The position numbers and the translations under genes are program-made. From CAVSJJ01 sp963728395 (lineage in GTDB: Bacteria > Actinomycetota > Actinomycetes > Actinomycetales > Dermatophilaceae): a stretch of DNA of 64,000 nucleotides. Numbering within the stretch: the stretch's first letter is position 1; each line of letters opens with the position of its first letter. Shown in pieces: positions 32,733-42,451 of the stretch. The notes beneath the pieces are model-generated. The model was not told where the DNA came from. It made no database searches and was given only the letters and a program-made list of their open reading frames with translations. Location: NCBI GenBank assembly GCA_963728395.1, contig CAVSJJ010000003.1, positions 930,001 to 994,000 of the forward strand, written 5' to 3'.

Positions 32733-34333
32733 GAGCCGAGGAACTTGTCGAAGCCGGTGGGGAGCTGGCTGGGGTCGCGGTCGTGCAGCTGGGAGCCCTG
32801 CGGGGCCCCGAAGGCCGCGCCGTCCTGTCCGGAGCCCCCCGTCGCGCGCTTCTCGGCGGCCGCGCGCTCCTCGGCGGCCCGCTTGGCGGGGTTGCCGGAC
32901 TTGGACTTCTTGCGCTTCGGCGGCGCCTGCTTGCCCTTGCGCTTGCCCCCCATGCCGGGCATCCCCGGCATCCCGGGTATGCCGCCGCCGCGCGCGAGCT
33001 GCTTCATCATCTTCTGCGCCTCGCCGAACCGCTCGAGCAGGCCGTTGACCTCCGAGGGCGTCGTCCCCGAGCCCTTGGCGATCCGGGCGCGGCGGGAGCC
33101 GTTGATGGCCTTGGGGTGGGTGCGTTCGTAGGGCGTCATCGAGCGGACCATCGCCTCGATCCGGTCGAAATCGCGCTCGTCGAGGTTGTCGATCTGGGCC
33201 CGCATCTGGCCCATCCCCGGCATCATCCCGAGCATCGACTTCAGCGACCCCATCTTCTTGATGGCTGCCATCTGCTGGAGGAAGTCGTCGAAGGTGAAGT
33301 CCTCCTGGGCGAGGAACTTGCGCTCCATCTCCGCGGCCTGGCGCTCGTCGAAGGCGCGCTGCGCCTGCTCGATGAGGGTGAGGACGTCGCCCATGTCGAG
33401 GATGCGCGAGGCCATCCGGTCGGGGTGGAAGACCTCGAGGTCCTTCACCTGCTCACCGGTCGAGGCGAACATGATCGGGCGGCCGGTGACGGTGGCGACC
33501 GAGAGCGCGGCGCCACCGCGGGCGTCGCCGTCGAGCTTGGTCAGGACGACGCCGGTGACGTCGACGCCGTCGAGGAACGCCTCGGCCGTCTCGACGGCCG
33601 CCTGGCCGATCATCGCGTCGATGACGAAGAGGACCTCGTCCGGCTCGACCGCCGCCCGGATGTCGGCGGCCTGCTGCATGAGGTTCTCGTCGATGGCGAG
33701 CCGCCCGGCCGTGTCGACGATGACGACGTCGTGCTGGGCGGACGTGGCCCGCTCGACGCCAGCCCTGGCGACGGCCACGGGGTCCCCGTAGGAGCGGGTG
33801 CCCTCGCCGTCACCGGTGACGGCGTCGTGGCCTTGGACGTTCCCGCGCTCGGGAGCGAAGACGGGCACGCCGGCGCGCTGGCCGACGACCTCGAGCTGGG
33901 TGACGGCGTTGGGCCGCTGGAGGTCGGCGGCGACGAGGATCGGGGTGTGCCCCTGGTCCTTGAGCCAGTAGGCGAGCTTGCCGGCGAGGGTCGTCTTGCC
34001 CGAGCCCTGGAGGCCGGCGAGCATGATGACGGTCGGCCCGGTCTTGGCGAACCGGATGGGCCGGGTCTGGCCACCGAGGATCTCGACGAGCTCGTCGTTG
34101 ACGATCTTGACGACCTGCTGGGCCGGGTTGAGCGACTCGAGGACCTCGGCGCCGAGCGCCCGCTCGCGGACCTGGTGGGTGAACTGCTTGACGACGGGCA
34201 GCGCGACATCGGCGTCGAGCAGGGCCATCCGGATGTCCCGGATCGTCCTGTTGACGTCGGACTCGCTGAGGCGGCCCTTGCCCCGCAGGTTCGTGAAGGT
34301 CGCGGTCAGGCGGTCGGACAGGCTCGTGAACAC
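32729..34333 (-). CDS. ffh: Signal recognition particle protein Ffh
   Basis: A 534-aa SRP GTPase that targets nascent membrane proteins. N domain about 1-90; G domain with GLQGSGKTTLAGKLAYWL (about 105), DTAGRL and TKLDGDARGG; Met-rich M domain from about 300 (MLGMMPGMGQMR). The C-terminus has extra GMPGMPGMGG and Lys-rich segments and a basic tail. Lies downstream of glnD. Confidence 0.98.
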   Translation of the reverse strand: MFTSLSDRLTATFTNLRGKGRLSESDVNRTIRDIRMALLDADVALPVVKQFTHQVRERALGAEVLESLNPAQQVVKIVNDELVEILGGQTRPIRFAKTGPTVIMLAGLQGSGKTTLAGKLAYWLKDQGHTPILVAADLQRPNAVTQLEVVGQRAGVPVFAPERGNVQGHDAVTGDGEGTRSYGDPVAVARAGVERATSAQHDVVIVDTAGRLAIDENLMQQAADIRAAVEPDEVLFVIDAMIGQAAVETAEAFLDGVDVTGVVLTKLDGDARGGAALSVATVTGRPIMFASTGEQVKDLEVFHPDRMASRILDMGDVLTLIEQAQRAFDERQAAEMERKFLAQEDFTFDDFLQQMAAIKKMGSLKSMLGMMPGMGQMRAQIDNLDERDFDRIEAMVRSMTPYERTHPKAINGSRRARIAKGSGTTPSEVNGLLERFGEAQKMMKQLARGGGIPGMPGMPGMGGKRKGKQAPPKRKKSKSGNPAKRAAEERAAAEKRATGGSGQDGAAFGAPQGSQLHDRDPSQLPTGFDKFLGS

Positions 34334-34417
34334 CGGTCAAGGCTAACGGGTGGCCGGCGGTGTGCCGTCCGCGCGCCCCGGGGGCGGGCGCGGGTCACCC
34401 CGGCCACCGACGGGCGG

Positions 34418-36781
34418 TCAGGCCCCGTCGCACGTGTCGATGACGAGCCCGACGATCTGGGCGACGGTCGACGGCGCCAGCCGCCCCCCACCGGGGTCGG
34501 TGAGATAGAAGGTGTCGAGGGTCTGGCCGGCATACGTCGCGATGTGGGCCGAGCGGACCGACAGGCCGGCGCCGGCGAAGGCGAGCCCGAGCTCGTGGAG
34601 CAGTGCGGGCCGGTCGTCGGCGCGCACCTCGAGGACGGTGGCGTCGGCGCTCGCCCCCGGCACGACGAGGGCCCGGGCCTGGCCCGGGGACCCGGTCACC
34701 GATCGGGACGCCGGGCGTCCGGCGGCGGTCCGACGGCGGTGGAGGGACTGCAGCGGCCCCCGCTCGCCCCCCGCGAGCCTGATGAGGCCGCGGACGAGCC
34801 GGTCCGCCTCCGGTGCCGCCCCGCTCGGGGACTCGACGTGCCACTCGTTGGCGGCGACGCCGTCGACGGTGCGCAGCATGGCCGTGCGCACGACGAAGCC
34901 CTCCGCGGCGAGGAGCCCGGCGGTGTCGGCGAAGAGCCCGAGCCGGTCGTGGTCGAAGACGTCCAGCCGATACGAGCCGCCCCGGGGACGGATCAGCACG
35001 GCGGGGCCCCCGCCCGCCGACGGGAAGATGCTGTTGAGGTCCGCGGTCGGCTCGGCCTCGCGAACCCGCCCGGCCGTGTCGAAGCGGGCCCGCACCGCGT
35101 CGGCCAGCGGGGCGAGCAGCGACGCCCGCCAGTCGGTCCATGCCTTCGGGCCGGCCGCGGACGCGTCGGCCTCGGTGAGGGCGAGGAGCAGGTCGAAGAC
35201 CTCACGGTCCGAGGCCACGGCGTCGAGGGCGGCCCGGACGGTCTCCGGGTCCTGGTGGTCCCGCCGGGTGGCGAGCTCGATGAGGGTGAGGTGCTCGCGG
35301 ACGAGCAGCCCGATGGTCGCGACGTCCTCGACGACGTAGCCGAGGTGGGCCGCGATCTCCTCGGCGACGGGCGCGCCGACGACGCAGTGGTCGTGGGCCC
35401 CGGGCGTCTTGCCGATGTCGTGGAGCAGCGCGGCGGTCAGGAGCAGATCGGGCCGCGAGACGTCGCGCACCATCCCGGTGGCCCGGACGACCGTCTCGAT
35501 GAGGTGCCGGTCGACCGTATGCCGGTGCACCGGGTTGTGCTGCGGCCGGGACCGGACCGCGGCCCAGGCCGGGATCCACTCCTCGACGATGCCGACCTGG
35601 TCCAGCCCCTCCCAGACGGTGACGAGTCCGGGGCCGCTGGCGAGCAGGTCGGCGAAGAGGTCGCGGGCCAGCTCGGGCCACGGGCTGGGCAGCCGCGGGC
35701 AGCGGCGGGCGAGGTTCTCCAGCGTCGTCGGCCCGATCGGCAGGTTGGCGCGGGCGGCGACGACGGCCGCCCGCAGTGGGAGGAGAGCGTCATCGTCGAG
35801 GAGCCGCCCCGAGCCGAGGACGACCTCGCCGTCGTTCTCGAACAGCCCGAAGCCGAGCGGCGCCATCTGTGGGCGGCGCGGCCCGACCCGGAGCACGCGG
35901 GCGCGTTGGGACTGCAGGGCACGCCGGACGGTGCCGTCGAGTGCGTAGGCGATCGCCCGTCCGGCCCGGGAGATGTCGGTGAGCATGTCGTCCGGGTCGG
36001 CGTAGCCGAGGAGGGCCGCGACGGCGTCGCGGTCCTCGGCGCCGAGCCGGTCCCGGTGCCGGCCGGTGACGAGGTGGACGGCGTCGCGCACATCGAGCAG
36101 CCGGCCGTAGGCGTGGTCGACCGCGCCGTGCGGCCGGTCGGCGAGCCAGGCCTCGGTCAGCGCGCGGAGGACGGACATGTCGCGCAGGCCCCCGTGGGCC
36201 TCCTTGAGGTCCGGCTCGATGGACTGCGCGAGGTCCCCGTGCCGGCGATGGCGGGACTGGAGACCCTCGGTCAGCTGGGGCAGGCGCTTGCGGGCGTTGG
36301 CCCGCCAGTCGTGGGCGACGGTCGAGCGGGCCGCCGCGACGACCTCGGGGTCACCGGCGATGCAGGACAGGTCGAGCAGGCCGACGGCGGCCGTCAGGTC
36401 CTCGGACGCGACCGATCGGCACTGGTTGACGGTCCGGACGCTGTGGTCGAGCCGGACGCCGGCGTCCCAGATCGGGTACCAGACCCGGTCGGCGAGCGTC
36501 GTGACGTCCTCGCCCGAGACCGAGCGCCCGAAGTGGAGGAGGACGAGGTCGTAGTCGCTCAGCGGGCCGGCATCCCCGCGGCCGAGGCTGCCGACCGCGG
36601 CGAGCGCCACCCCGTCGGTTCGGCGCCCGGAGGTGGCCGCCGCCCACACCTGACCGAGCCACTCCCGGTTGAAGTCGGTGAGCGCCCGGCGGCGGGCGGG
36701 ACCGGCACCCGGTTCCGCGAACCCGCGGGTCCCGGCGAGGTCGAGCCGCCGCGCCGTGACGTCGGTCGTCTCGAAGCCCAT
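34418..36781 (-). CDS. glnD: PII uridylyl/adenylyl-transferase and removing enzyme GlnD
   Basis: A 787-aa bifunctional nitrogen sensor. Nucleotidyltransferase motif GSLGRGDAGPLSDYDL (residues 64-79); HD phosphohydrolase core in LLLTAALLHDIGKTPG; two C-terminal ACT domains, the glutamine-sensing part. In actinobacteria studied so far the enzyme adenylylates PII; its target GlnK lies directly upstream. The ATG at 36781 has an AGGAGA site. A hairpin separates it from glnK. Confidence 0.96.
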   Translation of the reverse strand: MGFETTDVTARRLDLAGTRGFAEPGAGPARRRALTDFNREWLGQVWAAATSGRRTDGVALAAVGSLGRGDAGPLSDYDLVLLHFGRSVSGEDVTTLADRVWYPIWDAGVRLDHSVRTVNQCRSVASEDLTAAVGLLDLSCIAGDPEVVAAARSTVAHDWRANARKRLPQLTEGLQSRHRRHGDLAQSIEPDLKEAHGGLRDMSVLRALTEAWLADRPHGAVDHAYGRLLDVRDAVHLVTGRHRDRLGAEDRDAVAALLGYADPDDMLTDISRAGRAIAYALDGTVRRALQSQRARVLRVGPRRPQMAPLGFGLFENDGEVVLGSGRLLDDDALLPLRAAVVAARANLPIGPTTLENLARRCPRLPSPWPELARDLFADLLASGPGLVTVWEGLDQVGIVEEWIPAWAAVRSRPQHNPVHRHTVDRHLIETVVRATGMVRDVSRPDLLLTAALLHDIGKTPGAHDHCVVGAPVAEEIAAHLGYVVEDVATIGLLVREHLTLIELATRRDHQDPETVRAALDAVASDREVFDLLLALTEADASAAGPKAWTDWRASLLAPLADAVRARFDTAGRVREAEPTADLNSIFPSAGGGPAVLIRPRGGSYRLDVFDHDRLGLFADTAGLLAAEGFVVRTAMLRTVDGVAANEWHVESPSGAAPEADRLVRGLIRLAGGERGPLQSLHRRRTAAGRPASRSVTGSPGQARALVVPGASADATVLEVRADDRPALLHELGLAFAGAGLSVRSAHIATYAGQTLDTFYLTDPGGGRLAPSTVAQIVGLVIDTCDGA

Positions 36782-36832
36782 CCCGTCTCCTGCTCCCTGA
36801 TGCTCGATGGTGTCGGCGTCGTCGTGGTGGCG

Positions 36833-36873
36833 CTCCTCGGGCCGTGACGGTCGGCGCGCCACGGCCCGAGGAG
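36833..36873 (-). terminator. Hairpin between glnK and glnD
   Basis: Arms 36833-36846 and 36860-36873 (CTCCTCGGGCCGTG and its exact complement) form a 14-bp stem with a 13-nt loop. No T-run follows. It could reduce transcription into glnD, so that PII and transporter are made in excess over GlnD. Confidence 0.55.
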
Positions 36874-36887
36874 GATGGGCTTCGGCC

Positions 36888-37226
36888 TCAGATGGCCTCG
36901 GCCCCGCGTTCGCCGGTGCGGACCCGCGCGACGTCCTCGACCGGGGTGACCCAGATCTTGCCGTCGCCGATCCGACCGGTCTGGGCGGCCTTGAGGACGA
37001 TGTCGACGACGGAGCCGGCGTCGATGTCGTCGACGAGGACCTCGAGCCGGATCTTCGGCACGAAGTCGACCGTGTACTCGGCGCCACGGTAGACCTCGCT
37101 GTGGCCGCGCTGGCGGCCGTAGCCGGACGCCTCACTGATCGTCATGCCGTTGATCCCGAAGGCCTCGAGGGCCTCCTTGACCGCGTCGAGCTGGTGGGGC
37201 TTGATGATTGCGGTGACGAGCTTCAT
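36888..37226 (-). CDS. glnK: PII signal-transduction protein
   Basis: A 112-aa trimeric PII protein: MKLVTAIIKPHQLDAVKEAL, T-loop with the modifiable Tyr51 in RGAEYTVDF, and the C-terminal VEDVARVRTGERG. It senses ATP/ADP and 2-oxoglutarate and blocks AmtB when nitrogen is ample. Its ATG overlaps the amtB TGA by one base (TGATG), so the two are coupled. Confidence 0.97.
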   Translation of the reverse strand: MKLVTAIIKPHQLDAVKEALEAFGINGMTISEASGYGRQRGHSEVYRGAEYTVDFVPKIRLEVLVDDIDAGSVVDIVLKAAQTGRIGDGKIWVTPVEDVARVRTGERGAEAI

Positions 37227-38617
37227 CACTTGGCTCCTTCGTAGGTCAGGGCGTCGGCGCCCGAGGGGGCCTCGGCCACGCCACCGATCCGGCCGCCACG
37301 GGCGGCGAGCTCGTACGCGGTCTCGGCGTGCTCGGACTGGTCGATGCCGACGGTCTCCTCGTCGTCGCTGACGCGCCAACCCATCGTCGCCTTGAGGGCG
37401 AGACCGATGATGAGGGTCATCACGCCGGACCAGATGACCGAGGCGAGGGCGATGGCGATCTGGACGATCGTCTGCTTGATGCCGCCGCCGTAGAACAGGC
37501 CGCCGCTCGTGGCGAGCAGACCGGCGCCGATCGTGCCCCAGAGGCCGGAGACGAGGTGGACGCCGACGACGTCGAGGCTGTCGTCGTAGCCGTACCGGAA
37601 CTTGAGGCTCACCGCGAGGGCGCTGAGCACACCGGCGATCGCGCCGAGGATGATCGAGCCGACCGGGCTGAGCGAGCCGCACGCGGGCGTGATGGCGACG
37701 AGGCCGGCGACGATCCCGGAGGCCGCGCCGACCGAGGTGGGCTTGCCGTCCTTGACCCTCTCGACGACGAGCCAGCCGAGCATCGCGGCACAGGTGGCGA
37801 CCGTCGTGTTCATCCACACCAGCGCGGCGGTCTCGTCGGGGGCGAGCTCCGAGCCGGCGTTGAAGCCGAACCAGCCGAACCACAGCAGGCCGGCACCGAT
37901 CATGACGACCGGCACGTTGTGCGGCCGCATGGCGACCTTCCCGAAGCCGAGGCGCTTGCCGATGATGAGCGCCAGGACCAGGCCCGCCATGCCGGCGTTG
38001 ATGTGGACGACCGTCCCACCGGCGAAGTCGATCGGTGCGACGTTGGCCGCCCCGCCGGTGGAGCCGAACAGCAGCGAGGACAGGCTCGTCCCGGAGCTGG
38101 AGAGCAGGCCGCCGCCCCAGACCATGTGGGCGATGGGGAAGTAGGAGAGGGTGACCCACAGGACCGAGAAGACCAGCCACGTCGAGAACTTCACGCGGTC
38201 GGCGATGGCGCCGGAGATGAGCGCGACGGTGATCGCGGCGAAGGTGAACTGGAACCCGACGAAGACGAGCTCGGGGATGTTGCCGTAGGTCTCGTAGCCG
38301 AACGGGTTGACCAGCTGGTCGGTGCCGCTCAGCCCGAACTTCTCGAAGGGGTTGGCGATGATGCCGATGACGTCGGTGCTGCCGAACGACATCGAGTAGC
38401 CCCAGAGGACGTACACGATGCCGACGACGCCGAAGGCACCGAACGACATCATCATCATGTTGAGGACGGACTTCCCCCGGGTCAGGCCTCCGTAGAAGAG
38501 GGCCAGGCCAGGAGCGGTCATCAGCAGCACCAGGGAGGCGCAGATGATCATGAAGGCCGTCGACGCGAAGTCGATCGTAGGTGGATCAGCCGCCAGGGGC
38601 ATCAGTGATGTGAACAT
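37226..38617 (-). CDS. amtB: Ammonium transporter
   Basis: A 463-aa Amt protein with 11 predicted spans. The pore His pair is visible in GGTVVHINAGMAG and VGVHLVSGLWGTIG, the Phe gate in VGFQFTFAAITVALISG, and GLTRGKSVLNMMMMSFG follows the first spans. The ATG at 38617 is preceded by a short N-terminal extracellular segment after translation (MPLAADPPTIDFASTAF). First gene of amtB-glnK-glnD; candidate GlnR-type boxes lie upstream. Confidence 0.97.
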   Translation of the reverse strand: MFTSLMPLAADPPTIDFASTAFMIICASLVLLMTAPGLALFYGGLTRGKSVLNMMMMSFGAFGVVGIVYVLWGYSMSFGSTDVIGIIANPFEKFGLSGTDQLVNPFGYETYGNIPELVFVGFQFTFAAITVALISGAIADRVKFSTWLVFSVLWVTLSYFPIAHMVWGGGLLSSSGTSLSSLLFGSTGGAANVAPIDFAGGTVVHINAGMAGLVLALIIGKRLGFGKVAMRPHNVPVVMIGAGLLWFGWFGFNAGSELAPDETAALVWMNTTVATCAAMLGWLVVERVKDGKPTSVGAASGIVAGLVAITPACGSLSPVGSIILGAIAGVLSALAVSLKFRYGYDDSLDVVGVHLVSGLWGTIGAGLLATSGGLFYGGGIKQTIVQIAIALASVIWSGVMTLIIGLALKATMGWRVSDDEETVGIDQSEHAETAYELAARGGRIGGVAEAPSGADALTYEGAK

Positions 38618-38663
38618 GCCGACTACTGTCGGGGGCTCACGTTTCGCGCCGTGGAGCCGTCGT

Positions 38664-38710
38664 GTTTCCAGGATGTTGCGGCGTTCCGCTGGGTGTAAGC
38701 ATCAGGTAAC
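38664..38710 (-). promoter_or_regulatory. Candidate GlnR-type boxes upstream of amtB
   Basis: On the minus strand the elements GTTAC, CTTAC, GCAAC and GAAAC occur at offsets 0, 11, 31 and 42; the pair GCAAC-N6-GAAAC matches the actinobacterial GlnR half-site pattern gTnAC-n6-GaAAc. The spacing between the two pairs (20 instead of 11 bp) is one turn longer than canonical. Confidence 0.45.
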
Positions 38711-38766
38711 CGACCACCCTGGTTCCCGAGCGGTGAGACGCTCGTCTCGGATGCGACGATGGACCG

Positions 38767-39195
38767 ATGACGAGCCAGCCGCGACCTGACCCCGCCGCCG
38801 TCCCCCCTCACGGAGTGCTCGTCTACGACGGCGGCTGCGGCTTCTGCACGCGGACCGCGCGGTTCGCGGCCGTCCGGCTGCGCCCTGCCGCGGGGGGCTA
38901 CGCCGTCACGGCATACCAGGATGCCGACCTCCCGTCGCTGGGGCTGACCGCCCGCGAGTGCGAGGAGTCCGTCCGCTGGGTCGCCGGCGACGGCAGCCGG
39001 TATGCCGCCCAGGACGCCATCGCCCGCGCCCTCCTCGCCTCCCGGGCGTGGGCGCGTCCCGCGGGGGCGCTCCTGCTGGCCCGCGGCGTCAACCAGGTCG
39101 TCGGCGTCGTCTACCGCTGGGTGTCGCGCCACCGGCACCGGCTGCCGGGCGGCACGCCGGCGTGCTCGCTGCCGGCCGACGAGCGTCCCGGCTGA
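38767..39195 (+). CDS. DUF393 (DCC-family) thiol-disulfide oxidoreductase-like protein
   Basis: A 142-aa protein with the family's N-terminal VYDGGCGFCTRTARF, a DxxCxxC thioredoxin-like motif, and the later RWVSRHRHRLPG region. Predicted redox function; partners unknown. It starts 150 bp from the divergent amtB and ends 25 bp before the convergent ftsY stop. Confidence 0.85.
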   Translation: MTSQPRPDPAAVPPHGVLVYDGGCGFCTRTARFAAVRLRPAAGGYAVTAYQDADLPSLGLTARECEESVRWVAGDGSRYAAQDAIARALLASRAWARPAGALLLARGVNQVVGVVYRWVSRHRHRLPGGTPACSLPADERPG

Positions 39196-39220
39196 GGACC
39201 GGCGCCGCCGCGAGCAGCGG

Positions 39221-40402
39221 CTACTCGAGGATCGCGTCGACGAACGCCTCGGGGTCGAACGGCGCGAGATCGTCCGGACCCTCGCCGAGGCCGATGAGCT
39301 TGACCGGCACGCCGAGCTTGCGCTGGACCGCCACGACGATGCCGCCCTTGGCGGTGCCGTCGAGCTTGGTGAGGACGATGCCGGTGATGCCGACGACCTC
39401 CGCGAAGACCTCGGCCTGGCGCAGCCCGTTCTGCCCCGTCGTCGCGTCGAGGACGAGGAGCACCTCGTCGATCGGCGAGCGCTTCTCGATGACGCGCTTG
39501 ACCTTGCCGAGTTCGTCCATGAGCCCCACCTTCGTGTGCAGCCGGCCGGCGGTGTCGATGAGGACGACATCGGCCTCGAGCTCGGCGGCGGCCGCGACGG
39601 CGTCGAAGGCGACGGCGGCCGGGTCGGCCCCGTCGCGGTCGGAGCGGATCGTCGGGACGCCGACCCGCTCACCCCACGTCTGCAGCTGGTCGGCGGCCGC
39701 CGCCCGGAAGGTGTCGGCCGCCCCGAGGACCACGTCCTTGTCCTCGGCGACGAGGACCCGGGCGAGCTTGCCCACGGTCGTCGTCTTGCCGGTGCCGTTG
39801 ACGCCGACGACGAGGACGACGGCGGGCCGCTGGTCGACCCGTGAGGAGACGACCGACCGGTCGAGGGTGGGGTCGACGAGGTCGAGGAGGTCCTGACGCA
39901 GCCACCCGCGGACGATCTCCTCGTCCGTCGTGCCCTCGACGAGCACCTGGGTGCGCAGCCTCTCGACCAGTTCGGTGCTCGCCTCGATGCCGAGGTCGGC
40001 GGCGAGCAGGGTGTCCTCTACCTCCTCCCAGGCCTCCTCGTCGAGGTGACCGCGGGAGAGGAGGGCGAGCAGCCCCTGGCCGAGCGCCGAGCGGGAGCGG
40101 GCGAGCCGGGCTCGCAGCCGTCGCAGCCGTCCGGCGGGCGCCTCGGGACGCTCGATCGTCGGCGTGGGCTCCGGCTCGGGGAGGGTCTCGGTCTCCTCCG
40201 CCGGGGTGGGGGCGGTGACGACGGCCGTGCCCCCGCCGGCGCCGTCGGAGCGCGGCTGGGACTGCTGGGGCCCGCGGACCTCACCCTCGTCCCGGGCGCG
40301 GTTCCTGCTCCGGACGAAGCCGACGATGAACGTCAGCGCGAGGAAGAGAACGACGATGGCGATGACGACATAGCCGATGACGATGCTGCTCTGGCTGCTC
40401 AC
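39221..40402 (-). CDS. ftsY: Signal recognition particle receptor FtsY
   Basis: A 393-aa SRP receptor GTPase. Unlike the E. coli protein it begins with a true membrane anchor (about residues 6-28, IVIGYVVIAIVVLFLALTFI) and a Pro/Glu linker, then the N domain (about 85-170) and G domain with GVNGTGKTTTVGKLA, DTAGRLHTK and TKLDGTAKGG. Start GTG at 40402. In many actinobacteria ftsY follows smc; here the two are separated by four genes. Confidence 0.97.
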   Translation of the reverse strand: MSSQSSIVIGYVVIAIVVLFLALTFIVGFVRSRNRARDEGEVRGPQQSQPRSDGAGGGTAVVTAPTPAEETETLPEPEPTPTIERPEAPAGRLRRLRARLARSRSALGQGLLALLSRGHLDEEAWEEVEDTLLAADLGIEASTELVERLRTQVLVEGTTDEEIVRGWLRQDLLDLVDPTLDRSVVSSRVDQRPAVVLVVGVNGTGKTTTVGKLARVLVAEDKDVVLGAADTFRAAAADQLQTWGERVGVPTIRSDRDGADPAAVAFDAVAAAAELEADVVLIDTAGRLHTKVGLMDELGKVKRVIEKRSPIDEVLLVLDATTGQNGLRQAEVFAEVVGITGIVLTKLDGTAKGGIVVAVQRKLGVPVKLIGLGEGPDDLAPFDPEAFVDAILE

Positions 40403-40498
40403 CGGGTCATCCTCGCAGCCGTGGCCGAGGGGGCCCAAACCGGACGAACCGGCATACCGGCCACCCCGGGCGGCGCCGAGGCGGCTCCCGGCGGCCGG

Positions 40499-42451
40499 TC
40501 AGAAGATCCGGACCCGCTCCTCCTCGGGCAGCCACATGCCGTCGCCCTCAACGACCCCGAAGGCCTCGTGGAACTCGGTGAGGTTGCGGGCGATGTTGGC
40601 GCGCAGCTCGGTCGGGCTGTGTGGGTCGATCGTCAGCAGCCGCTTGGCCTCGGCCTCGCGGGCCCGACCTCGCCAGACCTGGGCCCAGCCCATGAAGAAC
40701 CGCTGCTCGCCGGTGAGCCCGTCGAGGACGGGCGGCTCCTCGCCCTCGGTCGCGATGCGGTATGCCGCGAGCCCGATCGTCAGCCCGCCGAGGTCGCCGA
40801 TGTTCTCGCCCACGGTGAGCGCGCCGTTGACCGGGTTGCCCGGGGCATCGCGCGGCTCGAGCCGGTTGAACTGCTCGATGAGGGCGTTCGCCCGCTCCTC
40901 GAACCGGGCCCGGTCCTGCTCGGTCCACCAGTTGCGCAGCGCTCCGGTGCCGTCGAACTGTGAGCCGCTGTCGTCGAACCCGTGGCCGATCTCGTGGCCG
41001 ATGACCGCGCCGATCCCGCCGTAGTTGGCGGCGTCGTCGGCGTCGACGTCGAAGAAGGGCGGCTGGAGGATCGCCGCCGGGAAGACGATCTCGTTCATGC
41101 CCGGGTTGTAGTAGGCGTTGACCGTCTGGGGCGTCATGAGCCACTCGGTCCGGTCGACCGGGCCACCGAGCTTGCCGAGGTTACGGTCGGCCTCGAAGGC
41201 CGCCGCCCGCCGGACGTTGCCGATGAGGTCGGCGCGGTCGGTCTCGAGGGACGAGTAGTCGCGCCAGACGTCGGGGTAGCCGATCTTGGCCGTGAACGCG
41301 TCGAGCTTGGCGAGCGCCTCGGCCCGGGTCTGCTCCCCCATCCAGTCCAGGTCGGCGAAGTCACGCCGGAAGGCCTCGACGAGGTTCTCGACGAGGTGGA
41401 CCATCCGCTCCTTCGCGTTCGGCGGGAAGTGCCGCTCGACGTAGAGCTGGCCGACCGCCTCCCCCAGCGCGTCCTCGACGAGGGCGACCCCCCGCTTCCA
41501 CCGCTCCCGCATCTCGGGGACGCCGGAGAGGGTGCGACCGTAGAAGTCGAAGTTCTCCTCGACGAGCGCCGAGGAGAGGTAGGGGGCGAAGGCGTGGACG
41601 ACCCGCCAGCGCAACCAGTCCCGCCAGGCCTCGACCGGTTCGTGCGTCAGCGCCGCCGCCATCGCGGTGAGGAAGCCGGGCTGGCGGGCGATGGCCGCGT
41701 CGAGCCCGGCCGCCGGGGCCTGCCAGCCCTCGAGGAAGGCGGCCCAGTCGACCCCGGGCGTCAGCTCGGCGAGCGCGGCGCGGTCGACCTTCGTGTAGGT
41801 CTTGACCGGGTCGCGGTTGGCGACCTTGTCCCAGTGACCGGCGGCGAGCCGGGTCTCCAGCGCCATGACCCGCCGTGCCGCGCCCGCAGGGTCGGGCTGC
41901 TCGGCCAGGCCGAGCATCGTCTCGATGTGGGCGACGTACGCCGAACGGAGCTTGGCGTGCTGCTCCTCGCGGTAGTACGACTCGTCCGGCAGGCCGAGTC
42001 CCCCCTGCTCGAGGTAGACGACGTAGCTCTCGGGCGCCCGGTCGTCGGTTGCGACGATGGGGTGGACCAGGCCGTCGACGCCACCGCGGCCGAGCCGGCC
42101 GAGCAGCCCCATGACCTCGGACGTCGTCGTGATGGCCCCGACGTCGGCGAGCGGACCGGCCAGCGGTGAGGTGCCGAGCGCCTCGACGGCCTCCTCGTCC
42201 ATGAAGCTGGCGTAGAGGTCGCCGACCTTGCGGGCGACGCTCCCGGGCTCGGGCTCACCCGCCGAGACGCTCTCGATGATCGTGCGGACATGCTCCTCGG
42301 CCTGCTCGCGGAGCATGTCGAAGGTGCCGTAGCGACCGCGGTCGCCCGGGATCTCGGTGCGCGAGACCCACCGGCCGTTGACGTGGCCGAAGAGGTCGTC
42401 CTGGGGCCGCACCTCGGGCTCGAGGTCGGCCGGGTCGATGCCGGACTTCAC
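40499..42451 (-). CDS. M13-family (neprilysin-like) zinc metallopeptidase
   Basis: A 650-aa M13 peptidase. Zinc-binding HEIGHGFDD (His486, His490), the third ligand Glu and Asp in GENIGDLGG, the substrate-binding NAYYNPGMNEIVFPAAIL and the C-terminal segment (PTELRANIARNLTEFHEAF) are present. No signal peptide or transmembrane segment, so it acts in the cytoplasm, or is exported by another route, on oligopeptides. The GTG at 42451 has an AGGAGA site. The 269 bp upstream hold no gene. Confidence 0.93.
   Translation of the reverse strand: MKSGIDPADLEPEVRPQDDLFGHVNGRWVSRTEIPGDRGRYGTFDMLREQAEEHVRTIIESVSAGEPEPGSVARKVGDLYASFMDEEAVEALGTSPLAGPLADVGAITTTSEVMGLLGRLGRGGVDGLVHPIVATDDRAPESYVVYLEQGGLGLPDESYYREEQHAKLRSAYVAHIETMLGLAEQPDPAGAARRVMALETRLAAGHWDKVANRDPVKTYTKVDRAALAELTPGVDWAAFLEGWQAPAAGLDAAIARQPGFLTAMAAALTHEPVEAWRDWLRWRVVHAFAPYLSSALVEENFDFYGRTLSGVPEMRERWKRGVALVEDALGEAVGQLYVERHFPPNAKERMVHLVENLVEAFRRDFADLDWMGEQTRAEALAKLDAFTAKIGYPDVWRDYSSLETDRADLIGNVRRAAAFEADRNLGKLGGPVDRTEWLMTPQTVNAYYNPGMNEIVFPAAILQPPFFDVDADDAANYGGIGAVIGHEIGHGFDDSGSQFDGTGALRNWWTEQDRARFEERANALIEQFNRLEPRDAPGNPVNGALTVGENIGDLGGLTIGLAAYRIATEGEEPPVLDGLTGEQRFFMGWAQVWRGRAREAEAKRLLTIDPHSPTELRANIARNLTEFHEAFGVVEGDGMWLPEEERVRIF

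Noticed and set aside
32546..36847. Open frame of over 1400 codons on the plus strand opposite ffh and glnD
   Set aside because: It is a shadow of high-GC codon use in the real minus-strand genes; its composition (Gly, Arg, Asp, Val) matches no family.
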